NCBI RefSeq assembly: GCF_963678635.1
Contig: NC_087064.1
Span: 62,179,548-62,243,547 of the forward strand
DNA: 64,000 nucleotides
Direction of reading: 5' to 3'
From: Symsagittifera roscoffensis
Taxonomy: Eukaryota; Xenacoelomorpha; Acoela; Convolutidae
Shown here piece after piece: positions 45,001 through 57,015 of this stretch (the first letter of the stretch is position 1; each line of letters starts with the position of its first letter). Made by a program: the position numbers and the translations under genes. The notes beneath the pieces were generated by a model that searched no databases, was not told the DNA's origin, and saw only the letters and a list, made by a program, of their open reading frames with translations.

Positions 45001-45740
45001 GAATTTCTTAAGTAAATATGTTTACAAAATGCAATTATACTTAAGTTCTTTTTATAACATCCTCGGACAACAAAATAATTTTGAATGGACCACTGAACAT
45101 CAAACACGATTTGAAGAAATTAAAAAACTTTTGACAGAACAAATTTCAAACACAATTTCAGATCCAAAACAACCATTCTATGCAATATGCGATGCTTCAA
45201 ATTTTCTATGCAATGTGCGATGCTACAGGATACGAATTTCTGATACTTGGATCAAAACACCCAACAGTTTTATTCACAGATCATAAACCAAATATATTCC
45301 TTTTCACACAAAAATCAGATCCAATTCATAGAGTTTATAGATTTCAAATAATTTTAATGAAATTCCCAAACTTACATATAGTTTGGACAGCTGGAAAAAA
45401 CCTTGCATTACCAGATACATTAAGTAGAAATACGCCACCTGAACTACTTACGCGAAAAACCACAGTTGAAATACCAAAAAATATCAAATTCTATCTCGCA
45501 AAAGATGAAACATCTACCCGATTAGAATGCAAATACGCAGTAAAAACGTACATTGATCAATCACAAATAAATAATTTACAACATTTTCCACTCTACCTAG
45601 ATTGCCAAAATAATCACTATGAAGTTGATTTATTAGGTACATCTACCTTTAAACCAATTCCATACTCACAATGGATAAAAAATAATACTCAACAAAAGAA
45701 AACCAAACAACAACCGCATAAAAAGACCTTTTTCCATTAA
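44996..45740 (+). pseudogene. Element B: connection and RNase H
   Basis: The first frame (44996-45286) carries the connection WTTEHQTRFEEIKKLL and the start of RNase H (YAICDASNFL). A duplicated-looking ATGCRATGTGCGATGC stretch near 45.18-45.22 kb and a loss of about 50 codons remove the middle of RNase H. The second frame (45180-45740) resumes with PTVLFTDHKPNIFLF (Asp), VYRFQIILMKFPNLHIVWTA and LPDTLSRN (Asp). The Glu helix is missing. A tether of about 110 residues follows to 45.74 kb and, shifted, to about 45.97 kb. Confidence 0.7.
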
Positions 45741-45979
45741 TTGAAAAAGAAAATTTAACCGATGTAATCAATTTATCAGGACCACAAACAAATGATTCAA
45801 AATACACAATAAATCAAGTTTTTAACCTCCATGACCCACTTGACACAATTCTTATATCAAAACTAGAAACTGAAAACATTTTTCTGCCCCCAACAGATAA
45901 AATTACAATTAATACCTTGAAACAATATCAAAATCTTGACCCAGTATTATATCTTGACAAAGTTTATATTTTAACCATA

Positions 45980-47256
45980 GAATTTCATTTGACACTAAAG
46001 GACCAATTTCACCATCCCCTGATGGAAATTCTTACATTATGGTCATTGTTGATGCATTCACGCACTATGTAGCACTCAACCCAGTACCACATTGTAATGC
46101 TTATTATGCCTACACAACACTTTACGAACACTGGATAGCTAAATTCGGATTACCCGAAATCCTAGATACAGACAACGGTACAGAATTTATTAATAATGAA
46201 ATCATCACACTGTGCCACTTATACAACATTAAAAACAAACCACGTACATCTCAAGCAACTGGGACAAACGATTTAGTCGAAGGTATGAACCGTTTATTAC
46301 AAAAATATCTTAGATGTATCATTAATGGAAATGATACACGATACACAGAATGGTCAGCAGATGTAAAACTATTTTCCTTATCATACAATCCACAAATAAC
46401 AACAAGTTTAGGAATGTTACCACATGAAAGGGTTTTTAATCAAAAACCAAGAAAACCAATTATGTTCACAGCAATTGCTCAAAAAAATGCACAAGGTCAT
46501 TGCAAACCAAATAAAGATTCAATATGTTATAATCTACCATTACACACACATGATGAAGATCATATTCATCACCCACATATTCTCAAATTAGCCTCCGGCA
46601 CACATACCGAATGGATTTTAAATAGAGATAAAAAGCATAATGAAATCTATCAAAAAGTAACAAAGAAATTGTTAAAAAGGCAAAACATTAACAACCAAAT
46701 TATTTCACGTTTTATGCCAGCCAGAGATTTAAAAATTGGAACATTTGTTTTAATACCTAATTTCAATACACAAAAAAAAATCTCCAAAAAATTACAACCA
46801 CTTCGAAAATGACCATATCAAATATTTGCCAAACCCACTGAAAAAACATACAAACTCACAGATTCAACTAAAAAAAAATGTTCAATATCGAAACAATTTA
46901 TTACCTTACTACTCAAAAGAATACGCATTACGCTAATTACTCAATTATATTCTTTTACAGGTTTAAAATTCATTCAAAACAATTCATATACAGAACAAAA
47001 AATAAATGTACATGACGACATTCATCATAAACAATATCAAAAACGAAACACAGATACATCAGACCCAAAAATACCTCAAAAAGAAAGAAAAAACAGGAAA
47101 ATGATAGAAAAAATCTTACCACAAGAACAAATAGAAAAATCAGAACACAGAGTTTCATCACGACTTAGAAATCAACCACGCAAAAATTCAAAAACAGTTA
47201 TCCCACAATCTAAAATATTGAAGAAAGTTGAATTTCAAAAACAACTATCATTTTAA
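45980..47256 (+). pseudogene. Element B: integrase
   Basis: The N-terminal zinc finger is deleted at about 45.97 kb. The first catalytic Asp lies just before the start of the long frame (FDTKGP, about 45.99 kb); from 46039 the frame has MVIVDAFTHYVAL, then LDTDNGTEFINNE (second Asp) and TNDLVEGMNRLL (Glu), giving a complete triad. GTFVLIPNFNTQKK near 46.74 kb belongs to the C-terminal barrel. After a TGA near 46.81 kb the pol tail continues, shifted, to a TAA at about 47.256 kb and includes KSEHRVSSRLRNQPRKN, a basic tail common in gypsy and copia integrases. Function: integration of cDNA. Confidence 0.75.
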
Positions 47257-47844
47257 AACTAATAATTAGTACACCTCTAATCATTTTGAACTTTCACATT
47301 TTCAACATAACATGCTGAAAATCGCGCAACAATTCTAGTTCAAATTCAGCCAATAGGATTCACTCAAATCCGTCACCTTCAATATCTCTAACACAAACCT
47401 ACTAGCCGATTGATATTAATCTCCAGGCATATCTATAACTATAATTTTCCAACCTCCAGGTCAAAAATAAGCAACTTGCTAAAATTTGACAACTAAAATT
47501 AACACCACCATAATATTACATTCCTCCCCTATCAAATAATGCAAAGATCAACAATATTTTCCCAAATTAGACCTCAAAAACCCTCAAACCAAAAATGGCA
47601 AATTAGCCTAAAGTAAAAAAGGACCATGATCATTTGGCCTAAAGTACAAATATTTCAAATAAACCCCAGATTACCCAACAAATAAAAACAAAGCAAAGAA
47701 GACCTCCCAAGAACCATAAAATTAGCCTCCAACAATTTTTAACAAAACTCAACCCACTTGTCAAAAAATCAAAAAATAATCCGACCACACTTGAATTCCG
47801 CCCCAGAAGTTCAAAAAATTTTCGATAAACGAATCATTTCTTAA
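47257..47844. other. Element B: non-coding spacer after pol
   Basis: About 590 bases matching 25.21-25.85 kb of element A, with no open frame. It separates pol from the accessory cassette and could contain a splice acceptor or internal promoter. Confidence 0.45.
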
Positions 47845-48273
47845 ATGCTTCTCTCTTTAAGAGTCGATACTTTAAAAAATATAATCATAAACTTTTTCAT
47901 AAAATTTTTCATTCTATCTAAACTTTTGCTAATATTTTTTTTTGAAACTTTTGAAGCCCTAATAATCATTTTAATAATTTTTTGCAACCGTTTTTTAATT
48001 TTCCACTCCCTATTTGAAATATATCTTAAACTCTCCCAAATCATTGACCACATTCATAGGTACGATAATTCAAAGTCTATTTAAAAGATACGAACAATTT
48101 TTAGTAGAACAGATATTTTTTTAGTATTCGCAATTTTCATCACATTTCTATCATCCCTAATTATGACAATGTGCAAATGTGTAAAAAAGGCAATAGTCAC
48201 ATTCGCCTTAGCAACAATAATTTTAATTCTTTTCATCGAAGAATATTACAATAAACATAAAACTTCCCAATAA
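47845..48273 (+). pseudogene. Element B: ORF Z, small membrane protein with an internal TAA
   Basis: The ATG at 47845 (MLLS, as in element A) opens 79 very hydrophobic codons, almost all Ile, Leu, Phe and Lys, ending in TAA at 48082-48084. The same frame is then open to 48273 (TAA 48271-48273) for 62 codons: DIFLVFAIFITFLSSLIM, MCKCVKK, a second hydrophobic helix and IEEYYNKHKTSQ. The second part has exactly the same length as in element A and is about 70% identical, and the TAA between the parts is also shared. A 10-base word AGGTACGATA, a possible splice donor, lies 24 bases before the TAA in both. Location and helices suggest a small membrane protein; family unknown. Confidence 0.5.
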
Positions 48274-48289
48274 GAAGCAGATTAATCAG

Positions 48290-49398
48290 TCACATTTCCA
48301 AAACTGCTAACCAACCACCACCAAAACAGTTTTCACCGACATCTTCCCAAAAAACCCAGTCAGACCTACAACTACCCAAAACCCCCAAACATCCACACGA
48401 ATTTCTTTTCAATATAACCCGCACACTTTCGAAGAACGACACGCCCGTTTATCCGAACCACTAGAACCAGTTCAGCGACAAGCATCCCTAGGTGAACCAA
48501 CATATATTTTGTACCCCACATTACCACAAGATTTAAATAGAATAAGACATATTAGTCAAAATCAAAATACAGTTGAGTAAATAGACAAATTATACATCCG
48601 CGAAGAAATAGAAATTTTCAAACCCCAAGAGTTCATTTTGATATACCCCAATCACCAACATCAACCACTTCAGAAAATTCAAGCAGTACACTGCCAGAAA
48701 CTCCTACACTCCTTTCACAACATAGCACTTCAAGTATACCCTCAGACTACATAGGTTCAACCCCCACATCACAGCAAATCCGAGAAAACCTTTTTAATCC
48801 CCCAGACAAGACAGAAAGACCATCATATTGGACAACACACTCATACACACAACGTGAACCGAACATAGTAAATGAATCAATAGATATTTCTTCTGAAGGA
48901 ATATTAACATCATTACCAGAAACACTATCAATCCCGTCAACACCATCATTAAGTCAAATCTCACCGACACTTTTCCCTTTAAATTTCCCAAACAATCTCG
49001 ACGCTAGATTTCGAGAACAATCATCGTCAACTATCCCTTTACGATTAGATTGGAACACTTTCGTAGCACCTCCCGCATTATTTGGACAACATCAAGAAAG
49101 TAACCGACTCCATAGTTGGGCACTTAATAGATTACAAAATCGACAAGATATCCACGACGATATCCGAGAACATAACATTCAAATACTTCAACAAAACAGT
49201 CTCCAACTAAACTTTGAATTCACAATCAGATTTAATAGTGTTGTTCAACACCCTTTTCCCCTAAGTCCATCGAACATAACAGCTCAATCACTACCTCCTC
49301 CATTTATAACAACTGAAGTAATATATAAATACGATAGATATACCAAAAACACAATTGGATTTATCACATTTTATAACCCATACTCCGGATTATCATAA
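48290..49398 (+). pseudogene. Element B: ORF X, unrecognised
   Basis: Two open pieces joined by a one-base shift near 48.575 kb: an N-terminal part (TSTRISFQYNPHTFEERHAR, ending at TAA 48578-48580) and a long part open from 48577 to the TAA at 49396-49398 (about 273 codons). The first 150 residues are rich in Ser, Thr and Pro (SPTSTTSENSSST); the rest looks folded, with LDWNTFVAPPALFGQHQE and TIGFITFYNPYSGLS at the end. No motif is recognised. Its stop is only two bases before the env ATG. The same gene, shorter, is in element A. Confidence 0.5.
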
Positions 49399-49400
49399 AC

Positions 49401-52037
49401 ATGTATATTTTAAAGATATTTACGTTTCAACACATTCTTTTTCTAATTTTTTCCGAACAACACACAAATCTATCCCCTCGTACAGGACCTCAGGATTTGT
49501 TAGTAACACACTATGATTGTGAAGAAAACGAACAAAAAACACTATACAAGTACGCTATAAATCAAGTCACACAATGCGAATCCGAACCACAAGCCATAGA
49601 AACAACAAATATAGTAGCCACACTATACTCAAAAGCCCGATCAACAACATTAACAGGATATAAATTTGCAGCAACATTTTCCGAAAAGAAAGTACAATGC
49701 TCGCAAGTCTCAAACGGAAATAAAAACCGACTAGACCACGAATCTTTCCATCAAAAAATATAGAAAGATTACTCCATCTTAGCCCTCAAGACTGTAAGAA
49801 TGAACTTAAACGACTAAACTTAACACAAAACGACGGAATGAACAAAAAACTTGTAAATTTTCAAATTTTTTTCCAGACTTAGCACCTCAAGCAGAAATTG
49901 AAAAACACCAAGGTTACATTAGACTAGATAGAAATTTCACCTTTCATGGAACACACGGAAGATTGACATACGATCTAAATGATCAACACTGTATACCTCA
50001 TATAGGTATCAATGACCCTTCAAATTTCAAAGCAGATACAAAAAATAAAGGATGTCAAGAAATAATGTTTGCTGATTGGAAAATACAACTTGAAAAAGTA
50101 CATCTAACACGAGATTTAAAAGACGACACAATTCTTTACCAAGGCATTCGACTCCCTTGCAAAAATGACCAAGGATATTGCGATCCTACAACATGCACAC
50201 AAGCAACCATTGTATGGTTTCTTGAAGAAACATGCACAGTTTTTCAAGTAGCAAAGATACACGTCCGAATGATTAAATTTCACCAAAAATATTTTATTGA
50301 ATCAATCCCAATTGAAGAAGTCAATCCTGAACAAATTAGAAGCAATAACGCTAAATTTAGAAACCTCCACAATATAGAAATTAAACTAACACGATTTCAA
50401 ATATACCCGGAAACAGAACTAACATGTAAATATAAAACACCAATTTACAAAACACAGTACTCCGAAATCCTCGTTGAATACGAAGATGGTTTCAACGTGA
50501 ATACAGGACATCTAATTGTAGACCCCATGGCCTCATCTCATTCACCTACAGATGGAAATCCTTATGTTTCAGTAAAATTTCAGAAAAACATAGGAAGAAT
50601 AGGTAGAAAATTAAAACCACAAGACGCCGATAGTACACGATTACAAGAACTATCACTCATGAACCGCACATATTTTGGCGCAATTCATTATGATATTCAC
50701 TTAGATATGAAATTAAACTACACAATTAGTAGAATTTTTCAAGAAATGTCACTCTCAGAATTGGAAAAACTACACCAATTATGTGAACTTGAAAGAACAC
50801 AAAGTCTACAGTCACTAGCACTAGCACTAGCACTAGAAGTTCTTAAACTACCATATGCAGGATATTTTTTATCCGGAAATAGATCAAATTTTATTGATTA
50901 TGAAGGAAACATTTTATGGTATTACACTTGTACCAAAAAAGTATCACCCTTATACGTTTTTGAAGATAAAAGATGTTACAAAAGAATCCCTATATTCTAC
51001 AAAAATAAAGTATATTTTGTCGATACACTCTCAAGACGAACATATTTTTGGGACACAGCAGTACCATGTGGATCTGAAAATAGCCACAACGTAGTACAAT
51101 TAAATCCCGACGAAGATAAATACTATCTATTAACACCATACCCAACATTAATGCCGCCATTAAAAAAGTTTTCACCAGAAAGTATCCGAGCTGTCGCTCG
51201 TAACCCGAATATTGACTTACAATCGATAGATATACATTCTAAATCCGACATACAACATCACTTTAGAACACAACAGTTTCAAGAACTACTAACACAGATG
51301 GACACTATTCAACGACAATCAATAGACCAAAATTTAAGAAAACTTGCAGAAACCGCAGGATTTTCAGACATTTACGCACGAGACTACAGCGGATATTTTA
51401 AAAACATCAAATATTACATCTAATTAAACGATGAAAAATACCGACCACAAGATACTTCACCCATAAATATTTTCAGTTTTGTAACCTTAAAAAACGAAAT
51501 TCTCGCCTTTCTAGGATGGCCATATTGCATCTTAGAAAGATTGACTATCTTATACGCAATGTTTAATTTTATTGGATTTCTTTTCTCACTGTTAAAAAGA
51601 ATCTATAACACATGCGCTATACATACACAAGTAAACCGCCAAGCAAGTGTAGCACGTATATTGTTTGCAGGATTTTTTGGAATTTTTTCATCATCAATTA
51701 ATAAAATACTTCTAGATGCACAAATAAAAGAATAAAAACAAATATATCCACAAGAACAAACACATATCACGAAGAACATAATAATGCCGACACAACACCT
51801 ACAGCACCACAGATACCAACCTTACCACAAAACCATCCATTATCATTAGTTCCCCGAAATTTTCGAAACCTAGCAATCACAAATAATCCAAATTTTAGAC
51901 CAAATGCAACACAAAGCCCCATTCAACACATAATGACAAATCATTCACAAAATGATAATACATTTGAACAAATTATCGAACAACCTCATACCACCACTTT
52001 TCATTCTCAAAATAATCATTTTTTTATCCCACGATGA
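49401..52037 (+). pseudogene. Element B: env-like glycoprotein gene
   Basis: The ATG at 49401 is followed by a hydrophobic N-terminus (FQHILFLIF), a likely signal peptide. After two stops near 49.76 and 49.82 kb and a shift near 49.86 kb, the frame 49963-51423 gives an ectodomain of about 480 residues with paired cysteines (LPCKNDQGYCDPTTC; YYTCTKK; RCYKRIPIFY, then PCGSEN). A TAA at 51421-51423 is followed by a membrane region (ILERLTILYAMFNFIGF and FAGFFGIFSS, about 51.53-51.70 kb) and, after a shift near 51.73 kb, a tail rich in Gln, Asn and Pro ending in TGA 52035-52037. The pattern C-Y-K-R-x-P with a distal Cys recalls class III (gB/chuvirus-type) glycoproteins, but I cannot confirm it. 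At least four breaks make it non-functional. Confidence 0.6.
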
Positions 52038-53845
52038 GCCGACAAATTGGATCCCTCCACCGCTCAACTTCCCACCCAGCCAACCTCCAAACTCAAATCC
52101 CAATTATCCCCCTTTTTGCTTTCCCGCCACCCGATTCTCCAGTTATTAATATACCATTAAGCATGAATTCTGATACAAACTCAGCTATTTCAGTTTTTCA
52201 TACTATCTCACAATTTAACAACTCCGATGTAAAAACTCCCGATGAATTCGCAGACTCCGAACCATCTCCATCTACCCATACCCGGACCAATTCTTCAGTT
52301 TTTTCAAAACCCCCCTTTCAACCCACCAAACCAGTCACCCACTCCCATCCCTTTCCACTCCTTCTTTTGCTTCCCAAGTAACCCCAACCTATTCTCCATT
52401 TAATTCCGACAGATCACATAATAACTCCCCAGATAACATCCAAATCTCCGAAGATAATTTTATTACATTACAACAACAAGTAACACACCCCCACACTCTT
52501 ACGATACATCAACTATCATCAACAGTAACATCATCAAATCCACCAACTCCTACACCCTCTTCAGCTTACAGTCCATCTTTCGCCCAATCATCCACATCTA
52601 CCAATACACCTACCAGCACTAACCGCACTTTTAAACGAAAATTCCCAAATCACCCATTTAGAACCAAAACCGGAACAACCAAAGAATATATCAACCACCC
52701 AGAACACACAAACACGAAAAAATTTCTTGAAATAACCCTACCCTCATTTCCACAATATACCTTAAATACTTCTACCATTCCTAATGAAACACGAAATTTT
52801 GTTGATGAGCACGTTTTAATGCCAACACTTCGTTGGACAGCTTTCTACAATTATACTAACCCCCTTTATCTACCACTAGCAAATACTAATGAAAATATAG
52901 AGAAGAACAAAAATAAACTATATAGACTCACCACATCATTAACACCTCGACAATTTACTTATGTTGGATATAAAGAATTATTAAAAACATTCACCGCACC
53001 CCGAGCTAACGATTTCTCAATAGAATACTACAATCATAATATCATCCGTCCTAACCATGATCAATTTTTAGACGAAGACCGCTTTCCAAACCCGCAACTA
53101 ACCGAAAATTTTTTTTTAAAACATCATATTTATTTACACTTAATAAATTTGATAAAAAGCACGATCATATAATTTCAGAAGCACTAGTTGACATACAAGC
53201 ATATGAAAGCTTCTATGATAAATTTCAGTTATTTTCACTAACCTTTCACTTTCTTTCACCACAGGAACGCGATTTGCACTATTCCCACGATATAATGTTA
53301 CGCACTAAACAAACGCACACTTATACATATTATCGTTTTATACAAAACTATTTTGATTTGCATACACCTTCACGACAACCCCACCATCGTTTTCAGTTTA
53401 TTAATTCAAAGTACACGTCACCATTCTTTCTTAGTTTTACATATTGCATTAAAAATACTAATTAGTTAAAAATACTAGTTACATTAAATTCTCCGCAACT
53501 ACGATCCAGTTACCCAAATGTATGTATTTTGCCCCAACACGAAGACCTTCAATGATGAAGAATCAAGACCCTTCATTATCCCGCACTAATTCATGCAACC
53601 TATCAAAATACTCATACTAGAGTTTATTCATAATACTAAATATAACCATAAAATTTACAACCTAATACAAAACACACCTCATGAATTCGCAGTAGGCACA
53701 GAAGAACTAAACACCATCAACGCACTTCAATTGCTTTGGGCCACTGCTACAAACTAAAAATGTTATACGCATACTAGCCAAGGTACTAACAACATCAGAA
53801 TTGATTCACGACATCTTTCCACATGGCTTTTTCCCAGACGATTAA
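52034..53845 (+). pseudogene. Element B: ORF Y, unrecognised large protein
   Basis: The ATG at 52034 overlaps the env-tail TGA (ATGA). The product begins MSRQIGSLHRSTSHPANL, is Ser/Thr/Pro-rich for about 200 residues, then has a basic motif (RTFKRKFPNHPF near 52.63 kb), and a C-terminal region with VDEHVLMPTLRWTAFYNYTNP, FTAPRANDFSIEYYNHNIIRP, ERDLHYSHDIMLRTKQTHTY and a final FFPDD-TAA (53843-53845). Shifts occur near 52.38, 53.11-53.17, 53.46 and 53.7 kb. The full length would be about 600 residues. There are no membrane segments, no zinc or catalytic motif that I can see. Conservation with element A over the whole length shows that it is a real gene of this family. Confidence 0.55.
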
Positions 53846-55449
53846 AGTAAATATGAATTAAAATAATTTTAACTAATAAATACAAATTATACTAACCATT
53901 TTCTATCAATGTTTAATATATTTTTTTAGTCTTCACACCACAATCATCTACAAAACAGAAAAAACAAAAATAAAAATTCAAAACTTGTTGATTCATAATT
54001 AAAACTCCTAAATCTTTCGCACTAATTAATGTAGTAAAATTCATACCTAATGTAGTAATTTCATTTATAAATTATTTCCCCAAGAAGCAGTAAAATTAAA
54101 TACGATGAAAAATTATAATTTTTAACTTCCCCAAAAGCAGTAAAATTCAATTCCGATGCAATAAATTCATAAAATGAGAAAGCAGTACTAACCTTTTCAA
54201 TAATTTCAATTATTCGCACAAGATTTCTGTCCGAACTCGCACAGCTCGCCCACGAAGAATTGTTTAAATAATGATTTTTTGTTTCGAGTTTTCACTAACA
54301 ACAAATCAAACTAGCAATAACAAGTTTCAAACTTTCCCTTAACCTGGTTGGAAAGAAGTTATATACTAAACCAAACTAACCAACGCAGCTTACTAAACAC
54401 CACAAATCATAAAATAACAGCATGACTAAGAAAAGAAAACCAACGGTACCCAAACCGGATTAACTCAGCTTAATGGATAATTTATTCTTTTGAAGACTAT
54501 TATAAAGTCTAAGAAAAAAATAATAAAACACAAAAAAGTCGTAAGACAAACCCAAATCAAAAACAATTTGATTTTTGAAAAGAGGACACAACCAAAGTAA
54601 CATAAGAAAGACCAGAAAAAACCAACATAAAATGTTATCACATAACAGGACCTTTCAAAGAAACAGCATGAAATCATACTCCCATTCCTGGCCTAACCCA
54701 CCAGAGAATGACGTCCTGAGCATGCTTATAGCCGGCCTAACCCACCGCGCTACACCCACGCTTTGTGACCACACTTCAATTTTTAATAAGAGGTACTCAA
54801 GGGTGAGTAACTCTTCAGAATAACTGAACTAAAGTAAAACGCTTTTGTGAAAACAACTAACTAAGATCATGACTAAAAATCAGACTAACAGAAAATTATC
54901 AAATGTAAATCATAATATGCAGTGTATAGATCACACACAACAACAAAGACAAACATCCACAGACTAGACGATCCCATCACACTCGAACAAAAGAATGGCT
55001 AAACACAACCGACATGCCGTCCACGATCACGACTCAAAGGATTTAGAGTACGACTTGACTTCGCAGAAAAGGACTTCATTGAACTAGACCAATGACCACC
55101 TCGATGTTCAAGTATACGTACAGATCCGAGATTACAAGGCATCCCTTCCAAACACGATCTTCACGCCATTCCCAGACGAGGCTGCACACAAAACAGTTCT
55201 CAACTAACACAGAAAAACCTGACATAGCAAACCATTTTGAAATTGGATTGATTTCATTGGGGATCACAGTCATTGCTTACCGAATGACGTAATGACAATT
55301 TCCTATCCCTGATTCCAGCGTCCTGGAACGTTCTTCTTCAAGAGGAACCGGATAAGAAAATTATGTTCGCCAAATACCAACGTTCATCATCCATCCTTCA
55401 ATTACAGAAAGAAAAGATAAATCTAAAAACTCTGTAAACCCCGGATGGG
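53846..55449. other. Element B: 3' non-coding region
   Basis: About 1.6 kb without a gene, collinear with 31.42-32.99 kb of element A. The best conserved block is 54.66-54.78 kb (CCTAACCCACC twice and CTACACCCACGCTTTG). It ends in CCCCGGATGGG just before the 3' LTR start, which may act as the purine-rich primer for plus-strand synthesis although it is not a typical one. Confidence 0.45.
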
Positions 55450-56538
55450 TGGAACCTGATCTAAACTACATTTTATTATTGGATAAATTAGATATTTTAT
55501 CACTATAAAAAGTTTAATATTAACCAATCATATTCAACCCACTAACAACCCACTTATTTGTAAGTGCTGAAACTACTTGTAATTTCAGCACCAGAGAGAT
55601 TTGAATTTAACTTAGAAGTTAGTTACCTCTCCAAGAGAACTTCAGCAATCGCAATAAGCCAGTGTACTCTAGATCTATTGAGCCTAGCAGAGACTAGTTA
55701 AACACCCTGAGACTAGTAGATATAAGAGTAAGATTAGGATCGGTATTAGACTAAGAATTTGCACGAACCTATCCGGCCGAAAATAAGATAGCGTGACGAG
55801 CAGACGGTGTACCCTATCCGAAATTACTCTATGAGTTAGACAATGCAAATCTAACTCATCTGGTGCGACCATAAGTCTCGAATAAGACCTTAAAAAAACA
55901 AAATAGCTTAGTATTAACCAAAAATAGATTAGAAATTAGACAAAACATTTTCGAAATGTTACACGACAATAATTTAATTGAAATTTCTCTACGACTCAAT
56001 AGATCAGAGCCGCTATTCCGCGCAATACGAGAACTACCCGGTATTGGAAAAAGACCTCGGACAAGAGACGACATACGAATACATAGAAACTTACCATTAA
56101 GTTTCATGGTCGTACGGCAAAAGCCAACAAAAATTTTTATATTTAGAATCTTACTAGCAATGAATTTAGATTTTCATTTGCAAACATAAAATCATTGAAG
56201 GAAATCTTCAATGATTATTTCAGGCGCTAGATAAAATTACTATTGTACAATAACGATTGATAAAAAGATCTCAAATCGTTCTTTCCAACTCTGCAGTAAT
56301 ATATAAAACAATTTGAAAAAACATTTATTGAAAACAAAAATAAAAATTAGTAGCATGACAATAAATTGTTAGTATATATAAATCATCCTGTTGTTCCAGC
56401 TTCATCACCTAAACATAACAGCAATCTTAAATCAAATAATGTCATCAAAAACTAAAACTTTTTACCAATTAAATTTAAAATAATTTAAACTTAATTTTAT
56501 TTAATATTAAACCAGATCATCACGGCTTTCCTTGGATC
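55450..56538 (+). repeat. 3' LTR of element B
   Basis: Begins TGGAACCTGATCTAAACTAC and follows the 5' LTR (37399-38541) to CCTTGGATC with about 5% substitutions and without the TA run. It is followed directly by a hairpin element at 56541. Confidence 0.75.
55956..56189 (+). CDS. Open frame inside the 3' LTR of element B
   Basis: The 77-codon counterpart of the frame in the 5' LTR: MLHDNNLIEISLRLNRSEPL, LPGIGKRPRTRDD, HLQT. Both copies stay open although the LTRs have diverged by about 5%; changes include conservative (Ile/Leu) and non-conservative ones (Gly/Arg, Gln/Arg). Function unknown; it may simply be open by chance. Confidence 0.25.
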   Translation: MLHDNNLIEISLRLNRSEPLFRAIRELPGIGKRPRTRDDIRIHRNLPLSFMVVRQKPTKIFIFRILLAMNLDFHLQT

Positions 56539-56540
56539 TA

Positions 56541-57015
56541 AATATGATGCCGTTTTTTCTCCGAAATGCTCAACAAAAAATTTACCCCAAAAATGGGTCA
56601 TTTTGGCTTTTTTCAATTAATCAAGAATTACGCTGAAACTATTTTGTTAATTGATAAGAAAATTATATCACAGTAAGCCCCTCACGCAGCTCAACAAAAT
56701 TTAAGGAGGGTTAAATCTCCAAAAACCAGTATAAGAGAAAACAATTTCACTTGATAGTCAATAAATGTGATTTTTACTATATAAAACCCAGAATCTGTTT
56801 AAAAATAAATTTTAAACAATTTGCGCAAAGTTTTGGATATTTAACCCTCCTTAAATTTTGTTGAGCTGCGTAAGGGGCTTCCTGTGATATAATGTTCTTA
56901 TCAATTAACAAAATAGTTTCAGTGTAATTCTTGATTAATTGAAAAAAGACAAAATGATCCATTTTTGGGGTAAATTTTTTTTTTGAGAATTTCGGACAAA
57001 AAATGGCACCATATT
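56541..57015. mobile_element. Hairpin (MITE-like) element beside the 3' LTR
   Basis: The left arm (56541 to about 56722) and the right arm (about 56842 to 57015) are inverted copies: AATATGATGCC at the left end pairs with GGCACCATATT at the right; inside, CAATTAATCAAGAATTACRCTGAAAC, TTGTTAATTGATAAGAA and GCAGCTCAACAAAATTTAAG pair with their complements. Arms are about 175 bases, loop about 120 bases. There is no coding capacity. The sequence ACCCTCCTTAAAT in the arm includes the GGAGGGT heptamer seen at 16-18 kb. Confidence 0.8.
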
